Of a stretch of 64,000 nucleotides of DNA, positions 22,062 through 31,084 are shown in pieces; positions within the stretch are counted from its first letter, which is position 1, and each line of letters begins with the position of its first letter. A model generated the notes under the pieces. The model ran no database searches. It was given only the letters and a program-made list of their open reading frames with translations, and was not told the DNA's origin. The stretch spans positions 186,001 through 250,000 of the forward strand of contig NADL03000100.1 in the NCBI GenBank assembly GCA_002205965.3, written 5' to 3'. Both the position numbers and the translations under genes were made by a program. Source of the stretch: Kappaphycus alvarezii. Taxonomy: Eukaryota; Rhodophyta; Florideophyceae; Gigartinales; Solieriaceae.

Positions 22062-22776
22062 CTAGACTAAACCTGCTTTGTAACAACTTCCCGCCAAACA
22101 TACCCCATGATACCCTCCCCGCCGCCCTTGCCAGTAACATTGACAGCCTCCCCATCCCTCATCCCGCACAACCCTCTCCACAATCCACTCAGCAAGGTCC
22201 ACCCTCTGCACCATCAGGCGCATCGCCCGTCCCTCAAACGCCTGCACGCCCACACCTTGCTTACCATCGCCCAAGCCCATCGGCCTCACAATCATGGTCC
22301 TCTTCCCCAAGCCTCCCAACACCGCCTCCTGCTGATTATGATCCACAATCAAATCACGCAACATCCACTCCGTCACCATACCCACCCCCCACCCAAACTC
22401 AATCCGCGACCCCCCGCACCAACCATACTAACCACCACTACCCGCACATGCTCAAATTCCGGCTTGCATAACACACTCTCAAGTGCTCTGGCATTGCGAC
22501 TGCGAACGTCGGTCTTTTGAGTGCTATTCGCAATACCCAGGGATGCAATGACTACATTGGCCTCAGTGGCGCGTAAAGCAGCTTGCAAGTGATCGCCGTC
22601 TGTGGCATCGCCCTGTTGTACAGAGTGGCACAGCGTAGAGACAGAGGAGGTGAGTTTGGATGGCGTGCGGACAAAGGCGTGAAAGGCGGGGCGGGAGGGA
22701 TGGGCGGCGAGGGCATGGATGAGGCACCGGCCGGTGCGGCCTGAGGCGCGATGACGAGGAAATTTGGGGCGGTCAT
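22062..22776 (-). pseudogene. NmrA/SDR-like NAD(P)-binding protein, frameshifted
   Basis: The minus-strand start MTAPNFLVI leads, after a one-base frame change, into GRTGRCLIHALAAHP, the glycine-rich Rossmann loop (G-x-x-GRTGR type). Then come FHAFVRTPSKL, QQGDATDGDHLQAAL, VVIASLGIANSTQKTDVRS (NmrA-like central strand) and VVVVSMVGAGGRG. A second frame change at a G-rich run (about 22380) leads into MVTEWMLRDLIVDHNQQEAV, TMIVRPMGLGDGKQG (substrate loop typical of atypical SDRs), VDLAEWIVERVV and a stop. Total about 235 residues, normal for a small NmrA-like protein. GC is much higher than in the surroundings. Apart from the two frame changes the frame is clean, so it is either a young pseudogene or carries sequencing indels. 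It is the only recognisable host-type gene here. Confidence 0.75.
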
Positions 22777-23302
22777 GTTGTAGGTGGGGGTCGGAGCGGG
22801 GCTGGGGAGGGTTGCAGGGGCCGTTTTATGCAGGCCGGATGGGGCTTTTGCGCGCGGTTGAAGTGGCATATGTCGCGGTGATGCAGGTGTCAAACGTTGG
22901 GCGTGGTGTGGTGGCAGTGGAGGCGCCAATGGGGAGCCTCCAATATGTGTTAGTCGGTGCGGGGTCTACAACACGCGTGGGTTGCAGGCCCGGCTGTTGC
23001 CTTTGGACGGTTTGATGGTTGATTGGGTGGGATTACAGGGTCCCAATACTTTATGTCCCATTGGCGGTGGACTGTTTTGTACACGTTTTCTGTAACGCAG
23101 TTTTAGCCAGTTAAAGGTCGTGGTGGTAAATCTTTACGAGTTGGAAGGCCCGATCAACTAATTTAGTTGCAGGAGTGTTCCGGATGCAGCCAATCAAGCA
23201 GTTCCATTGCATTTTGGAGCATTTTTCCAAAGAATTATTTCGGTTTCAAATGCTGCCCGGGTTGAAAAAGGCGGGGAAAAGAATGCAAGTGCTACCGCAC
23301 GA

Positions 23303-23410
23303 ACGCAGGCGCGACAGGTTGCCACCCGCTGCTAGCTGCATAGTTGATCTCCTGAATACTCTCCGTACACTACCGTGCCTCAGGACTCGTGAAGATCTAT
23401 CACCACAGCA
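23303..23410 (+). mobile_element. diverged LINE tail (copy 2)
   Basis: ACGCAGGCGCGACAGGTTGC ... TGAATACTCTCCG ... GAAGATCTATCACCAC matches the LINE 3' untranslated region (GCAGGCGCGACAGGTTTCTA ... AATACCCTCCG ... AAGATCTACCACC) at about 75 percent by eye. It is an old 5'-truncated insertion. Confidence 0.6.
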
Positions 23411-23509
23411 CAGAATGCAAGGAGCCTTTATACTCTTTTATTTCAACGAGTTTGCACTTCAACGCACGCTGCTAAGTTCAGCTTAAAGACTAATTCCCCT
23501 CTACTTGCT

Positions 23510-23565
23510 GGTAGAGCGGAGAAAGGTTTGGGTGTTTTACTTTTGAAAGCTATATCCGATACTGG
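23510..23565 (+). repeat. fragment of the repeat at 17.6 kb
   Basis: GAGAAAGGTTTGGGTGTTTT followed by ACTTTTGAAAGCTATATCCG matches the minus strand at 17.64-17.69 kb. It is short and only indicates a dispersed family. Confidence 0.45.
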
Positions 23566-23764
23566 TAGAGTGAAGTACCATAAGCGCCGGCCGCAAGACT
23601 TAATGTACCACAAAATTTGACTCGATATCAGCCAGCTTACCTTTTACAGTACATCAATCCCTCGCATTCCCCCTTTTTTTAGTTGGCGGAAATGCTCCGC
23701 TATTCGCACTGCAGATCCTGATACATGGTTTGGAAGTTTATAAGACTCCTAACCTTCGTACCAC

Positions 23765-24020
23765 TCGCAGTAAACCAACCCCATTGTCCTAGTGTGCGAT
23801 TGCTCTTAGCCGGAAAATTAAGTATACCAACCCATTCAAGTAAACCCAATTCACCCCATTGTCCTAGTCTGCGATTGCTCTTAGCAGGAAAATTAAGTAT
23901 ACCAACCCATTCAATAAACCCAATTCACCCCATTGCCCTACTTGCAGTAGTCCTAGTCTGCGATTGCTCTTAGCAGGAAATTAAGTAAACCACCCCATTT
24001 AACCCCATTCACCCCACTGC
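23765..24020. repeat. minisatellite, about three units of 75-90 bp
   Basis: The unit contains CCCCATTGTCCTAGTCTGCG, ATTGCTCTTAGCAGGAAA and ATTAAGTATACCAACCCATT. Three copies follow each other. The third carries an inserted CTTGCAGTAGT block and loses one A in GGAAAA. Units 2 and 3 are nearly identical, so the array is young. Confidence 0.85.
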
Positions 24021-24356
24021 AGCTCCAGGGACTGTCATGACCGTACAGGAAAAGTACGGAGTAGTTTAATTTTGAAAAATATCGTCGTTGCTATCAGGCG
24101 TCGTGGTGTGCAGTTCTGTATATTTCGCAGTAAGGGTTCTCGAAACTTTTTCCCCAGTTGCGAAACTAGAGGACAAAGAGGGGGAGTTGGGAGGCTTTTC
24201 TGATTAGAGAGGTAGGATTGCTATTTTCCGAAGGGGTAATTTGGGGTGTTTTTAGTGCACGAAAAATATGGTCAGCTGATCCATGAGGGATGTCGTGATG
24301 GTGAAGGCTTACAATGTAAAGGATAAGCGGGAAACTGCCAAAACGCTAGAAAACTG

Positions 24357-24508
24357 CTCCGCGACTTCGTTACCCGTTTTGCTTTTAGTCTTCAAATAAT
24401 GCAGGCGCGACAGGTTTCTACCCGCCGCCCGCATCCGTAGTTAATTTATGAATACCCTCCGCAACGCCTCTGTGCGACATTGTACAACCCATAAAGATTT
24501 ACCACCAC
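24357..24508 (+). mobile_element. 5'-truncated LINE tail (copy 3), 9-bp TSD
   Basis: It starts CTCCGCGACTTCG and ends TTTACCACCAC, colinear with the last about 150 bases of the family. It is flanked by perfect AGAAAACTG duplications at 24348-24356 and 24509-24517. Perfect target duplication and high similarity point to a fairly recent insertion of an extremely 5'-truncated copy. Confidence 0.9.
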
Positions 24509-24517
24509 AGAAAACTG

Positions 24518-25136
24518 ACTGGAGGCCGGCCAACAGACACGAAGACGAAGACAAGGGGGGAGGTCTGTGTATTAGAGCGTCTGAAAATGAGGCAGAGTCA
24601 GGCGGGACGATCTCCCAGGGCTGGTGTGAGGCCAGCCGTAAGGCATGCTGCGTTGGACGAAACCGTCACAGTAGCGTTTCTTTGCATAAGGACAGATCGC
24701 CCCACCCGAAGGTCTCCATGGCTCGTACGGCGGCGTGCCCAGCCACGTCTGTCGGCACCGCGAATGCGTCCGGGTGCCACCTGCCAAGAGTAGATATCGG
24801 CACTGGGATCAGCCGGGACCTGACATGCGTGGTGATAAAGTCTTGATCCCTCATGAAATTTGATGATCTCCCGGCGTTCAGAAATGTCAAGGGGTTGAAG
24901 CAACGGGCCAGTTGACCAACAAAGATAAACAGATCTTTTGAAAATATTGATTTGGTGAAAGACCTCAAGTCCGAAGCAAAATACTCCTTTCGTGTCCGTT
25001 GTCTTTTCCATGCGAGACTTTTTCCTCGGTTGCCCGCAATTCAGGCTCGAGTGGAATAGTTGCTACTATATGTTCAGCCCTGCACGTGATTGAGTCCCCG
25101 TCCTAATTCATAGCCGTCTAAAGTGCGTTCAGTGTG
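24518..25136. other. unassigned, long ORF on minus strand
   Basis: A 137-codon minus frame (24598-25011) and a 132-codon plus frame (24448-24846) overlap. The minus frame 24666-24968 contains FVGQLARCFNPLTFL, faintly like a retroelement RT-to-RNase H connector, but nothing else supports this. It may be a remnant of an unidentified element. I do not assign it. Confidence 0.25.
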
Positions 25137-25141
25137 AACCT

Positions 25142-25856
25142 TGATGTGCGCAAATTCGCACACGAAAAAAATCTAGATGAGGACCATGATTGTATACAGT
25201 ATCGGAATTGGGAAGATATTTTTACAGTTTTTGAATTTGCAAGATATTTTTAATTTGGGTTAGTGTGGCAAATTCGTCGGTTGATTTTTTTCATTTTAGG
25301 ACACGCTGTCATAGTAGATGTCAGTACAGTTCCAGGTTGTGGGTGATACTACAAGTAGCTCTGAAAGGTCTATATAATGGCCACATCAATTCCCACCCCT
25401 GGCCGATGGGTGGCTGGCATGGGTATGGCACCTACATATTTACCTTGAGGAAATATCTTCTAATAGTCTCTCTGGTTCACACGATTACCGTGAATACATT
25501 TTATGGTTATTAGTATGTTTGTTGGAGACTTTTGGGGTAGCCAAAAGTCTATATAAGCCGAGTAACTGCTTCCTTTAGTGGAGGTGAAGCAAGTTGGCAG
25601 ACAACTTCAAGCCAAGTCCCGAGTAGTAGGAAGTTGAGAGTCAACTTCAGACCCAAGAAGAATTTATTTTACGCTAGTCACTAAGCATAGGTGGTAGACC
25701 CTGCCCCTTTTATACTTGCTTGTAGCCCATTCAACTTTCTTCCCTATCCACTCCTTTTTTGTTTTACTATACCACGGTAGCACTTTTGTCGCTTGCAACA
25801 CCTCCTTCTTGGGGTAATTGGTTCTGAGGATCTCTTCCCCTGCTGATTTATCCCTA
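25142..25856 (+). repeat. 5' LTR (U3 type A) of the 25-kb element
   Basis: TGATGTGCGCAAATTCGCAC starts the LTR, itself partly palindromic (TGCGCAAATTCGCA). A TATA box (GTCTATATAAGCC) lies at about 25547-25559. Two hairpin palindromes follow: AAGTTGGCAGACAACTT (about 25588) and GAAGTTGAGAGTCAACTTC (about 25631). Identity with the right LTR stops at CCCTA (about 25855), after which Gag sequence begins, so the final few bases are lost. Confidence 0.9.
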
Positions 25857-25857
25857 C

Positions 25858-26781
25858 TGTCACAAGCCTGGACACTTTGCAAACAGGTGTCCTGATAATC
25901 CACATAGAAACACTCGTTGTGCAAAGTGCGGTCGATATGGGCATCATGAAAGTAACTGCTGGTCTAAAGACAACAGAAGAGCAAATTTATCGGAAGCAAG
26001 GAGTGAGTCAGGACCAGAGGTGAAAATCTTACAAAATAGAAGGGATCAAAGGTTGACGGATGCCGGTAACGTATCCATCGCTGAAGAGATTAGTCAAGTC
26101 AATGTGACAAAAAGGGATGGGGAAGGGAACATTTTATCGAAGAAACCTAGGCTAGAGTATGGAATGCTGGAGCATATCCCAGCACCTGTACCTCCTCGAA
26201 CCAAGAGGTCTGATCAAGTTGTTCCAGGAGTGGGAGTCACTCCGGCCAAGAAGACGAAAAAGAGTAAGAAAGTTAAGAGTATCTCTAAGGACGTACTAGA
26301 GTATGTGAAGAGGTACAATTTGGTGGCTGAGCTTGCATCGGCCCCAACTGGGATAACGTTTGGTCAACTTTTGAGGGGCGACGCAGAGGATGCGAGAAAA
26401 GAACTCAAAAAAATTATCAGGTCTAATAAGTCCGCTAAGGGTAAGAAACTGTTTCTTCAATCGGCCTCGACAGCACCAAGACGTCTTAAGCTGGTACCAG
26501 TCAAAGTATTGGGTATGAAAACCCAAGCTCTCTTCGATTCGGGTGCTGTTCCAAACCTCATTTCAGAAACTTTGGTGACAGATCTAGGTCTCGAAATTAC
26601 TCCAACGACTCGAAAAATAACTGTAGCGGATGGAACCGTCTCAAAATGCATGGGCACTGTTGACAAGGTTTCCGTGTTCTTTGGGGACTCTAAAGTTGAT
26701 GTAGACTTTCTTGTCATGCCGGATCTCCCTTTCGATGCAATCATTGGCTGCCCCACAATGGAAAGACTAGGAATGCATTGA
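25858..26781 (+). CDS. Gag C-terminus and aspartic protease
   Basis: The frame opens at the deletion joint and reads CHKPGHFANRC, a knuckle lacking its first cysteine, then a complete CAKCGRYGHHESNC knuckle. A basic linker (KKTKKSKKVK) follows. The first Met in frame is at 26020. The retroviral-type protease has LFDSGAVPNLI (catalytic Asp, about 26533), then GLEITPTTRKITVADG and PFDAIIGCPTMERLG near the C-terminus. It is an aspartyl protease that would cut the Gag-Pol polyprotein. The frame ends at a TGA just after MERLGMH; the +1 frame carries on with CIDLGNQMVSVNIDG, so one base was gained or lost. Confidence 0.85.
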   Translation, partial: CHKPGHFANRCPDNPHRNTRCAKCGRYGHHESNCWSKDNRRANLSEARSESGPEVKILQNRRDQRLTDAGNVSIAEEISQVNVTKRDGEGNILSKKPRLEYGMLEHIPAPVPPRTKRSDQVVPGVGVTPAKKTKKSKKVKSISKDVLEYVKRYNLVAELASAPTGITFGQLLRGDAEDARKELKKIIRSNKSAKGKKLFLQSASTAPRRLKLVPVKVLGMKTQALFDSGAVPNLISETLVTDLGLEITPTTRKITVADGTVSKCMGTVDKVSVFFGDSKVDVDFLVMPDLPFDAIIGCPTMERLGMH

Positions 26782-26782
26782 C

Positions 26783-27290
26783 TTGGGCAACCAAATGGTT
26801 TCAGTTAATATTGACGGCAGAACCGTGAAGATGCCCCTGGATTTCGACAAAAGCACGCATCCTGAAGATTTAAAAGAAACGGACAGTGAAGATTTCACTT
26901 CTAGCTATGACAGCGAAGATTCGGAACCAACTAACACTTTCGGAAGTGGAAAAGGGTACCCTCGGGGGTAATGAACATGGCATGGGACGATTATGATTCC
27001 GGGTTTGAAACAGATGACGACTGGATTCTAGGATAAGTTTGAAACCCGAATGTGTTTCTTTTTGCGATGATATCGAATCAAAGGACAGAATTCGGAGCAT
27101 GAAAGAAGATTACCTTTGCAAAGAAAATAAGAATACGTCGAATTCCATATATGAAGATGTGAGCACGACGGAAGAGGTCCTTCAAAATATTGAGGTTGAG
27201 GATCAAGAAGAAAAAGGGCGCCAAATGGCAGAAATCCAAGGAAAAGTGCAGCACCTTCCCGCCCGCCTCACTGAAAATATCCGACATGTT
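26783..27290 (+). pseudogene. protease-RT linker, broken frames
   Basis: Three successive frames cover this acidic linker: 26783-26971 (NQMVSVNIDGRTVKMPLDF, then Asp/Glu/Ser-rich), about 26970-27035 (NMAWDDYDSGFETDDDWIL) and 27039-27290 (LKPECVSFCDDIESKDRI ... EEKGRQMAEIQ). Such an acidic stretch commonly lies between protease and RT in Ty3 elements. The frame changes are single-base events, which could be mutations or assembly indels. Confidence 0.6.
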
Positions 27291-28368
27291 AACATCTTCC
27301 GAAGTAATTGCATGGAGCGTTTCAGATTTAAGACAAGCAAGTGTACCGGTTACTCACTCGTTCGAACTTACCGACACTCAACCGATTTACCACAAGCCTA
27401 GACGTCAACCGCCAAAATATGACCAATTTATCTCAGAAAATGTTACAAGTATGCTGAAAAATGATATTATTCGACCAGTTTCATCCCCATGGTCGTTTCC
27501 AGTTGTGGTCGCACCAAAGAAGGATGGAAAGCTGCGTTTTTGCGTCGATTACCGACAACTGAACCAGAGAATGATACCCGATCGATTTCCGATTCCGAAC
27601 ATGGAGGAGATCCTCGAGGACCTGAAGGACGGGAGATATTTCACCTCAATTGACCTTTACACTGGCTATTGGCAGATTCCATTGGATGAAAAATGTAAGG
27701 AAAAAACAACCTTTACCAGCAAAGCCGGTACGTTCAGGTTCGAAGTGATGCCTTTTGGTCTCATGAATGCACCAGCTACATTCCAAAGAATGATGAACGA
27801 GGTTTTGAAAGGACTTCCATTCGCAAGAGTCTATATCGATGATGTCGTCATATTCTCAGAAACATTGGATCAGCACATCTCGCACGTCAAGACAGTTGTG
27901 GAGAGGATATCGGAGTATAGCTTGAAAATTAAGTTGAGCAAATGCTTCTTTGCGAAAACTTCTATCCAATTACTCGGTCATATCGTCGACCAAGAGGGAA
28001 TTAGAGTGGATCCAGAGAAAACGAAAAAAATAAAGTTGGCACCAAGGCCCGCTTCAAAGACGGAGGTCCGAAGCTTCTTAGGACTGGCCTCATATTACAG
28101 AAGATTTATCAAAGATTTCGCCAAGACTGCAGCACCGTTACATGCCAGCACTACGAAGAACGGAAAATTTTACTGGAACAAGGAAATGGAAACTGCATTT
28201 AGGAGCTTAAAGATAAGCTATGTGTCCCCCCAGTTCTCATGTACCCAGATTTCAAGAGACCATTCGTTGTGGAGACAGATGCCTCAGAACGGTCTTTGGG
28301 TGCCGTTTTGTCCCAAAAAGATGAAAACGGAAGACTACACCCTGTTCAATTCGCAAGCCGAACTCTGA
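27190..28368 (+). CDS. Reverse transcriptase of the 25-kb element
   Basis: All Ty3 RT blocks are present: SPWSFPVVVAPKKDGKLRFC (fingers), VDYRQLNQRMIPDRFPIPNM, FTSIDLYTGYWQIPL (first catalytic Asp), FRFEVMPFGLMNAPATFQRM, and VYIDDVVIFS, the YIDD catalytic box, at about 27829-27850. LLGHIVDQEGIRVDPEKTKK and FLGLASYYRRFIKDF follow, then the start of the RNase H connection. The true frame begins near 27290 (LTSSEVIAWS); codons before that are a shadow of the linker frame. After about 28220 the correct reading moves to the frame starting at 28239, at a run of six C. Confidence 0.95.
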   Translation: MRLRIKKKKGAKWQKSKEKCSTFPPASLKISDMLTSSEVIAWSVSDLRQASVPVTHSFELTDTQPIYHKPRRQPPKYDQFISENVTSMLKNDIIRPVSSPWSFPVVVAPKKDGKLRFCVDYRQLNQRMIPDRFPIPNMEEILEDLKDGRYFTSIDLYTGYWQIPLDEKCKEKTTFTSKAGTFRFEVMPFGLMNAPATFQRMMNEVLKGLPFARVYIDDVVIFSETLDQHISHVKTVVERISEYSLKIKLSKCFFAKTSIQLLGHIVDQEGIRVDPEKTKKIKLAPRPASKTEVRSFLGLASYYRRFIKDFAKTAAPLHASTTKNGKFYWNKEMETAFRSLKISYVSPQFSCTQISRDHSLWRQMPQNGLWVPFCPKKMKTEDYTLFNSQAEL

Positions 28369-29003
28369 ATGACGGAAAGAGATACTCAGTCTGCGAGAAA
28401 GAAGCGCTAGCTGTCGTCTTCGCGCTGAAAAAGTTTCGCGTATACCTTTTATCACTCGAGAAATTTGTCTTGATAACTGATCACCAGGCACTTAAAACAG
28501 CATTCCAAAAGAAGGATGTACATCACCGCTTGGCCCGATGGCTCGACATTTTCGCAGAATATCGGTTTGAAATTGTGTATAGACCCGGACGCAATAATCA
28601 GCCTGCCGATTACCTATCCCGCTTGAGGGACGCACTGATTCCAAATGAAAAAGCTTCGGAGGACATCGTCGGAGTCGCCGAGTTGCAGTTGCCGAACGAT
28701 AACGAGTACGAAGCTAATATTCACGGACTGATCAAATTCCTCGATGGACTAGAAATGAGAAAGGTTGATCTTGAACACCGAAATTGGGTACGCAGGAATC
28801 AAAAGGCTTTTACATTGTGGAATGGGAAACTCTTCCGGCACACTAAAGCCGGTCCCCGACTAGTGGCCCCTTTGAAAGAAAGAATGAAGATCTTGAGGAC
28901 TTTCCATGATGAGCTAGGGCATTGGGATCTCGAAACAACCAAAAAATTCGTAACTGAGAGATTCTGGTGGCCCGGTATCCATAAGGACGTCTATAATTCG
29001 TGA
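28239..29003 (+). CDS. RNase H and integrase zinc-binding start
   Basis: RNase H acidic residues are in VVETDASERSLGAVLSQKDE, VCEKEALAVVFALKKF and LITDHQALKTAF. The box ARWLDIFAEYRFEIVYRPGR followed by NNQPADYLSRL closes the domain. A linker leads to the integrase HHCC zinc finger: FHDELGHWDLETTKKF (H-x4-H) and RFWWPGIHKDVYN. The frame stops one codon before the CX2C pair; that pair (SCDNC) is in the next frame from 29003, so a single-base change separates them. Confidence 0.93.
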   Translation: MYPDFKRPFVVETDASERSLGAVLSQKDENGRLHPVQFASRTLNDGKRYSVCEKEALAVVFALKKFRVYLLSLEKFVLITDHQALKTAFQKKDVHHRLARWLDIFAEYRFEIVYRPGRNNQPADYLSRLRDALIPNEKASEDIVGVAELQLPNDNEYEANIHGLIKFLDGLEMRKVDLEHRNWVRRNQKAFTLWNGKLFRHTKAGPRLVAPLKERMKILRTFHDELGHWDLETTKKFVTERFWWPGIHKDVYNS

Positions 29004-31051
29004 AAAGCTGCGACAACTGCCAAAAATTCACTCCAATACGGAAGTATAAGACAACTCTAAGTTTTCCAGTTTCCGGTCTCTTTGAAACCTTCTCAATTGA
29101 CTTCGCGGGCCCGTTCAAGGAAACTTCTTCCGGAAACAAATATCTCCTTATAGGGGTGGAACATCTTACTGGATGGCCAATAGCAGTTGCAGTCGAGGAG
29201 GCAAATGCTGAGGTGGTACTGAGATTCATCGAAAAAGAAATAATTGAACCGTTTGGTCTTCCAAAAAGGATCATCTCGGATAACGCCCTTTGTTTTACTG
29301 CAACTTCACTGCTTCGTTTTTTGGAAGAGAAAGGGATTCAGCTGAAGACCGTTCTCGCATACGCTCCTATGTCCAACGGGAAAGCGGAGAGGATGGTTGG
29401 AACCATCAAACGAGCAATATCGAAAACTATGTTGGAGAATGAAATCCAGTGGGAAGATGCCTTACCAAAAGTGTTATACGGCTACCGTCGAAGAAGAGGA
29501 AGAAATGGACGCTCACCATTCGAGCTAATGTACGGAAGGGCTCCTAGAATGTTACAGAGAGACATGGAAACAAATATTATCGATGAAGAGAGTAGGGAAG
29601 TTGAACTACTGGCCACCGAAGGCTGGAGATCACACCGCGCGCTAACACAGACAAGAAATAAGGATGCAGAACCTGCAGTCAGAACCTTTTCAGTTGGCTC
29701 TAAAGTACTTGTAGTACATGGAAAAGCAATGCAGCAGGCTGTGAAGTGGCCGGCCTTCCAAACCAAGTACTCGAACCCTTGCATCGTCACGGAGGAAAGA
29801 CACCCGCACTATCAGCTCTGTTCAAGCTCAGGGAAGAGATCAAGGAGGGCCATCCATGCACGTCGTCTGGTCCCTTACCATCAGAGGCCTGAAGAATTCC
29901 TTCTCACACAGGACTATGCGCAACCACGGGGCATACTCATCTTTAACTATAGAATGATTCCTATGGGAGGAAAAAGGGCCTGGGAATGGATCATCTCGGT
30001 TACGCGGGACTACTACGAACTCCACGTAATCATCCATTTCTACATTAATATATGCCTATGTTTTCGTACGTTGAACGGACCATTGCTACCTGAAGAAGAT
30101 TTCCGACTATTAATAAGAGTTCTATTTTCATTCCAAAACGGAAGGTTCACGGAAGCAGGTCCAGAGTTTGTGGAGGTAATATATCATTACTCTATAGGAA
30201 GATATGGAATGGTAGCTGCTGGAGACTTGTCGCAAACGTATCTGAATATTATCCGTCCAATTTACGTATTTCTCAAGAACAACCAAGACGTGCGACTGAG
30301 AGGTTACGCCTTACCCCCGGATATGGAATACAGGCTGGTCCCGTATCCTCTATGGGAACCTTACGTTTCTCCGCCACAAATTGGGAACGTTGGAGGCGGC
30401 GAGGATCCTCCTGAAGCAGTGATGATGACCAGAGGAGGACCTTCAGGAGACAACAACCCGCCCAGAAGAGGTTCCGGTCGTCCCCCGAGAGGACCTCGTG
30501 CAGGTCCCAGTACGTCAGGAGCTGGTCGCGGCCATTCATCGGGACCGTCCACCACAACTTCATCTCTAGCTCTGCTTCACAACCATGCACAGCATACAGT
30601 CGGAAGAAGAAGATTATCTTTTTGGCTGCGCAATATCTCCGAGGATGCGAACGATGCGCAGGTCATTTCTTATTTCATGATAAGCATCTGTTTATGTTTT
30701 AGGGCGCTACATGGACCGCACTTATCTTACGAAGATTCGTTCTTGATGATGCGCGTCTTCTTTTCTTATCGACATCCATTCCTCCGGCATCTTCCAGAAG
30801 AGTTTGCATATCACATATATTTTTTCACTCTTGGAAGATTCGGAAGAGTCACGGAAGAAGAATGTATTCAACCCCACCTCGATGTGATCAAACCAATATA
30901 TGAGGCTATGCTACAAAGTGAGGTACCAGTAATGCGAACCTACTTTTTAGAGCATCATATTGGTAATCAGTTGCATCCGTACCCGTTTGAGAGACCATAC
31001 ATTTTATCAATAAGACAGCGAACACTAACGGAAGCAGAAGAAGAGCAGTGA
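29000..31051 (+). CDS. Integrase fused to tandem unknown C-terminal domain
   Basis: 683 codons. Residues 2-8 hold SCDNCQ of the zinc finger. The core has the D,D-35-E set: FSIDFAGPF, RIISDNALCF and SNGKAERMVGTIKR. A C-terminal module follows (SVGSKVLVVHGKAMQ ... RRAIHARRLVPYH, to about residue 300). From about residue 325 an unrecognised domain begins, with HVIIHFYINICLCFRTLNGP, PEFVEVIYHYSIGRYG, IIRPIYVFL and a PYPLWEPYV end. After a Gly/Pro/Arg/Ser-rich linker (about 456-540) a second copy appears: YFMISICLCFRALHGP, PEEFAYHIYFFTLGRFG, VIKPIYEAM, HPYPFERPYI. The ORF ends 33 bases before the 3' LTR. Usual Ty3 integrases end at a GPY/F module or chromodomain, so this adds about 360 residues with no stop between. 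Confidence 0.9.
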   Translation: MKSCDNCQKFTPIRKYKTTLSFPVSGLFETFSIDFAGPFKETSSGNKYLLIGVEHLTGWPIAVAVEEANAEVVLRFIEKEIIEPFGLPKRIISDNALCFTATSLLRFLEEKGIQLKTVLAYAPMSNGKAERMVGTIKRAISKTMLENEIQWEDALPKVLYGYRRRRGRNGRSPFELMYGRAPRMLQRDMETNIIDEESREVELLATEGWRSHRALTQTRNKDAEPAVRTFSVGSKVLVVHGKAMQQAVKWPAFQTKYSNPCIVTEERHPHYQLCSSSGKRSRRAIHARRLVPYHQRPEEFLLTQDYAQPRGILIFNYRMIPMGGKRAWEWIISVTRDYYELHVIIHFYINICLCFRTLNGPLLPEEDFRLLIRVLFSFQNGRFTEAGPEFVEVIYHYSIGRYGMVAAGDLSQTYLNIIRPIYVFLKNNQDVRLRGYALPPDMEYRLVPYPLWEPYVSPPQIGNVGGGEDPPEAVMMTRGGPSGDNNPPRRGSGRPPRGPRAGPSTSGAGRGHSSGPSTTTSSLALLHNHAQHTVGRRRLSFWLRNISEDANDAQVISYFMISICLCFRALHGPHLSYEDSFLMMRVFFSYRHPFLRHLPEEFAYHIYFFTLGRFGRVTEEECIQPHLDVIKPIYEAMLQSEVPVMRTYFLEHHIGNQLHPYPFERPYILSIRQRTLTEAEEEQ

Positions 31052-31067
31052 CGAGTCGGGACGTTCG

Positions 31068-31084
31068 TCTTGAGCGAGAGGGCG
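31068..31084 (+). promoter_or_regulatory. polypurine tract before 3' LTR
   Basis: The purine-rich GAGCGAGAGGGCG abuts the LTR start TGATGTGCG. This is the expected site for plus-strand priming. It is not a perfect purine run. Confidence 0.6.

Noticed and set aside
22107-22929. Long Pro/His-rich plus ORF (22107-22520) and Pro/Ala-rich minus ORF (22552-22929)
   Set aside because: Both are shadows of the high-GC NmrA-like gene read in wrong frames or on the wrong strand.
23765-24020. Direct repeats considered as a CRISPR array
   Set aside because: Units are contiguous 75-90 bp repeats without unique spacers, in a eukaryotic transposon-rich context.
24598-25011. 137-codon minus ORF considered as a BEL/Pao or copia polyprotein piece
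   Set aside because: Only one faint FVGQLARCFNPL-like similarity and no neighbouring retroelement domain on that strand; left unassigned.
29482-30590. Minus-strand ORFs of 64-105 codons opposite the integrase extension
   Set aside because: Antisense shadows of the long plus-strand frame, with no motif of their own.
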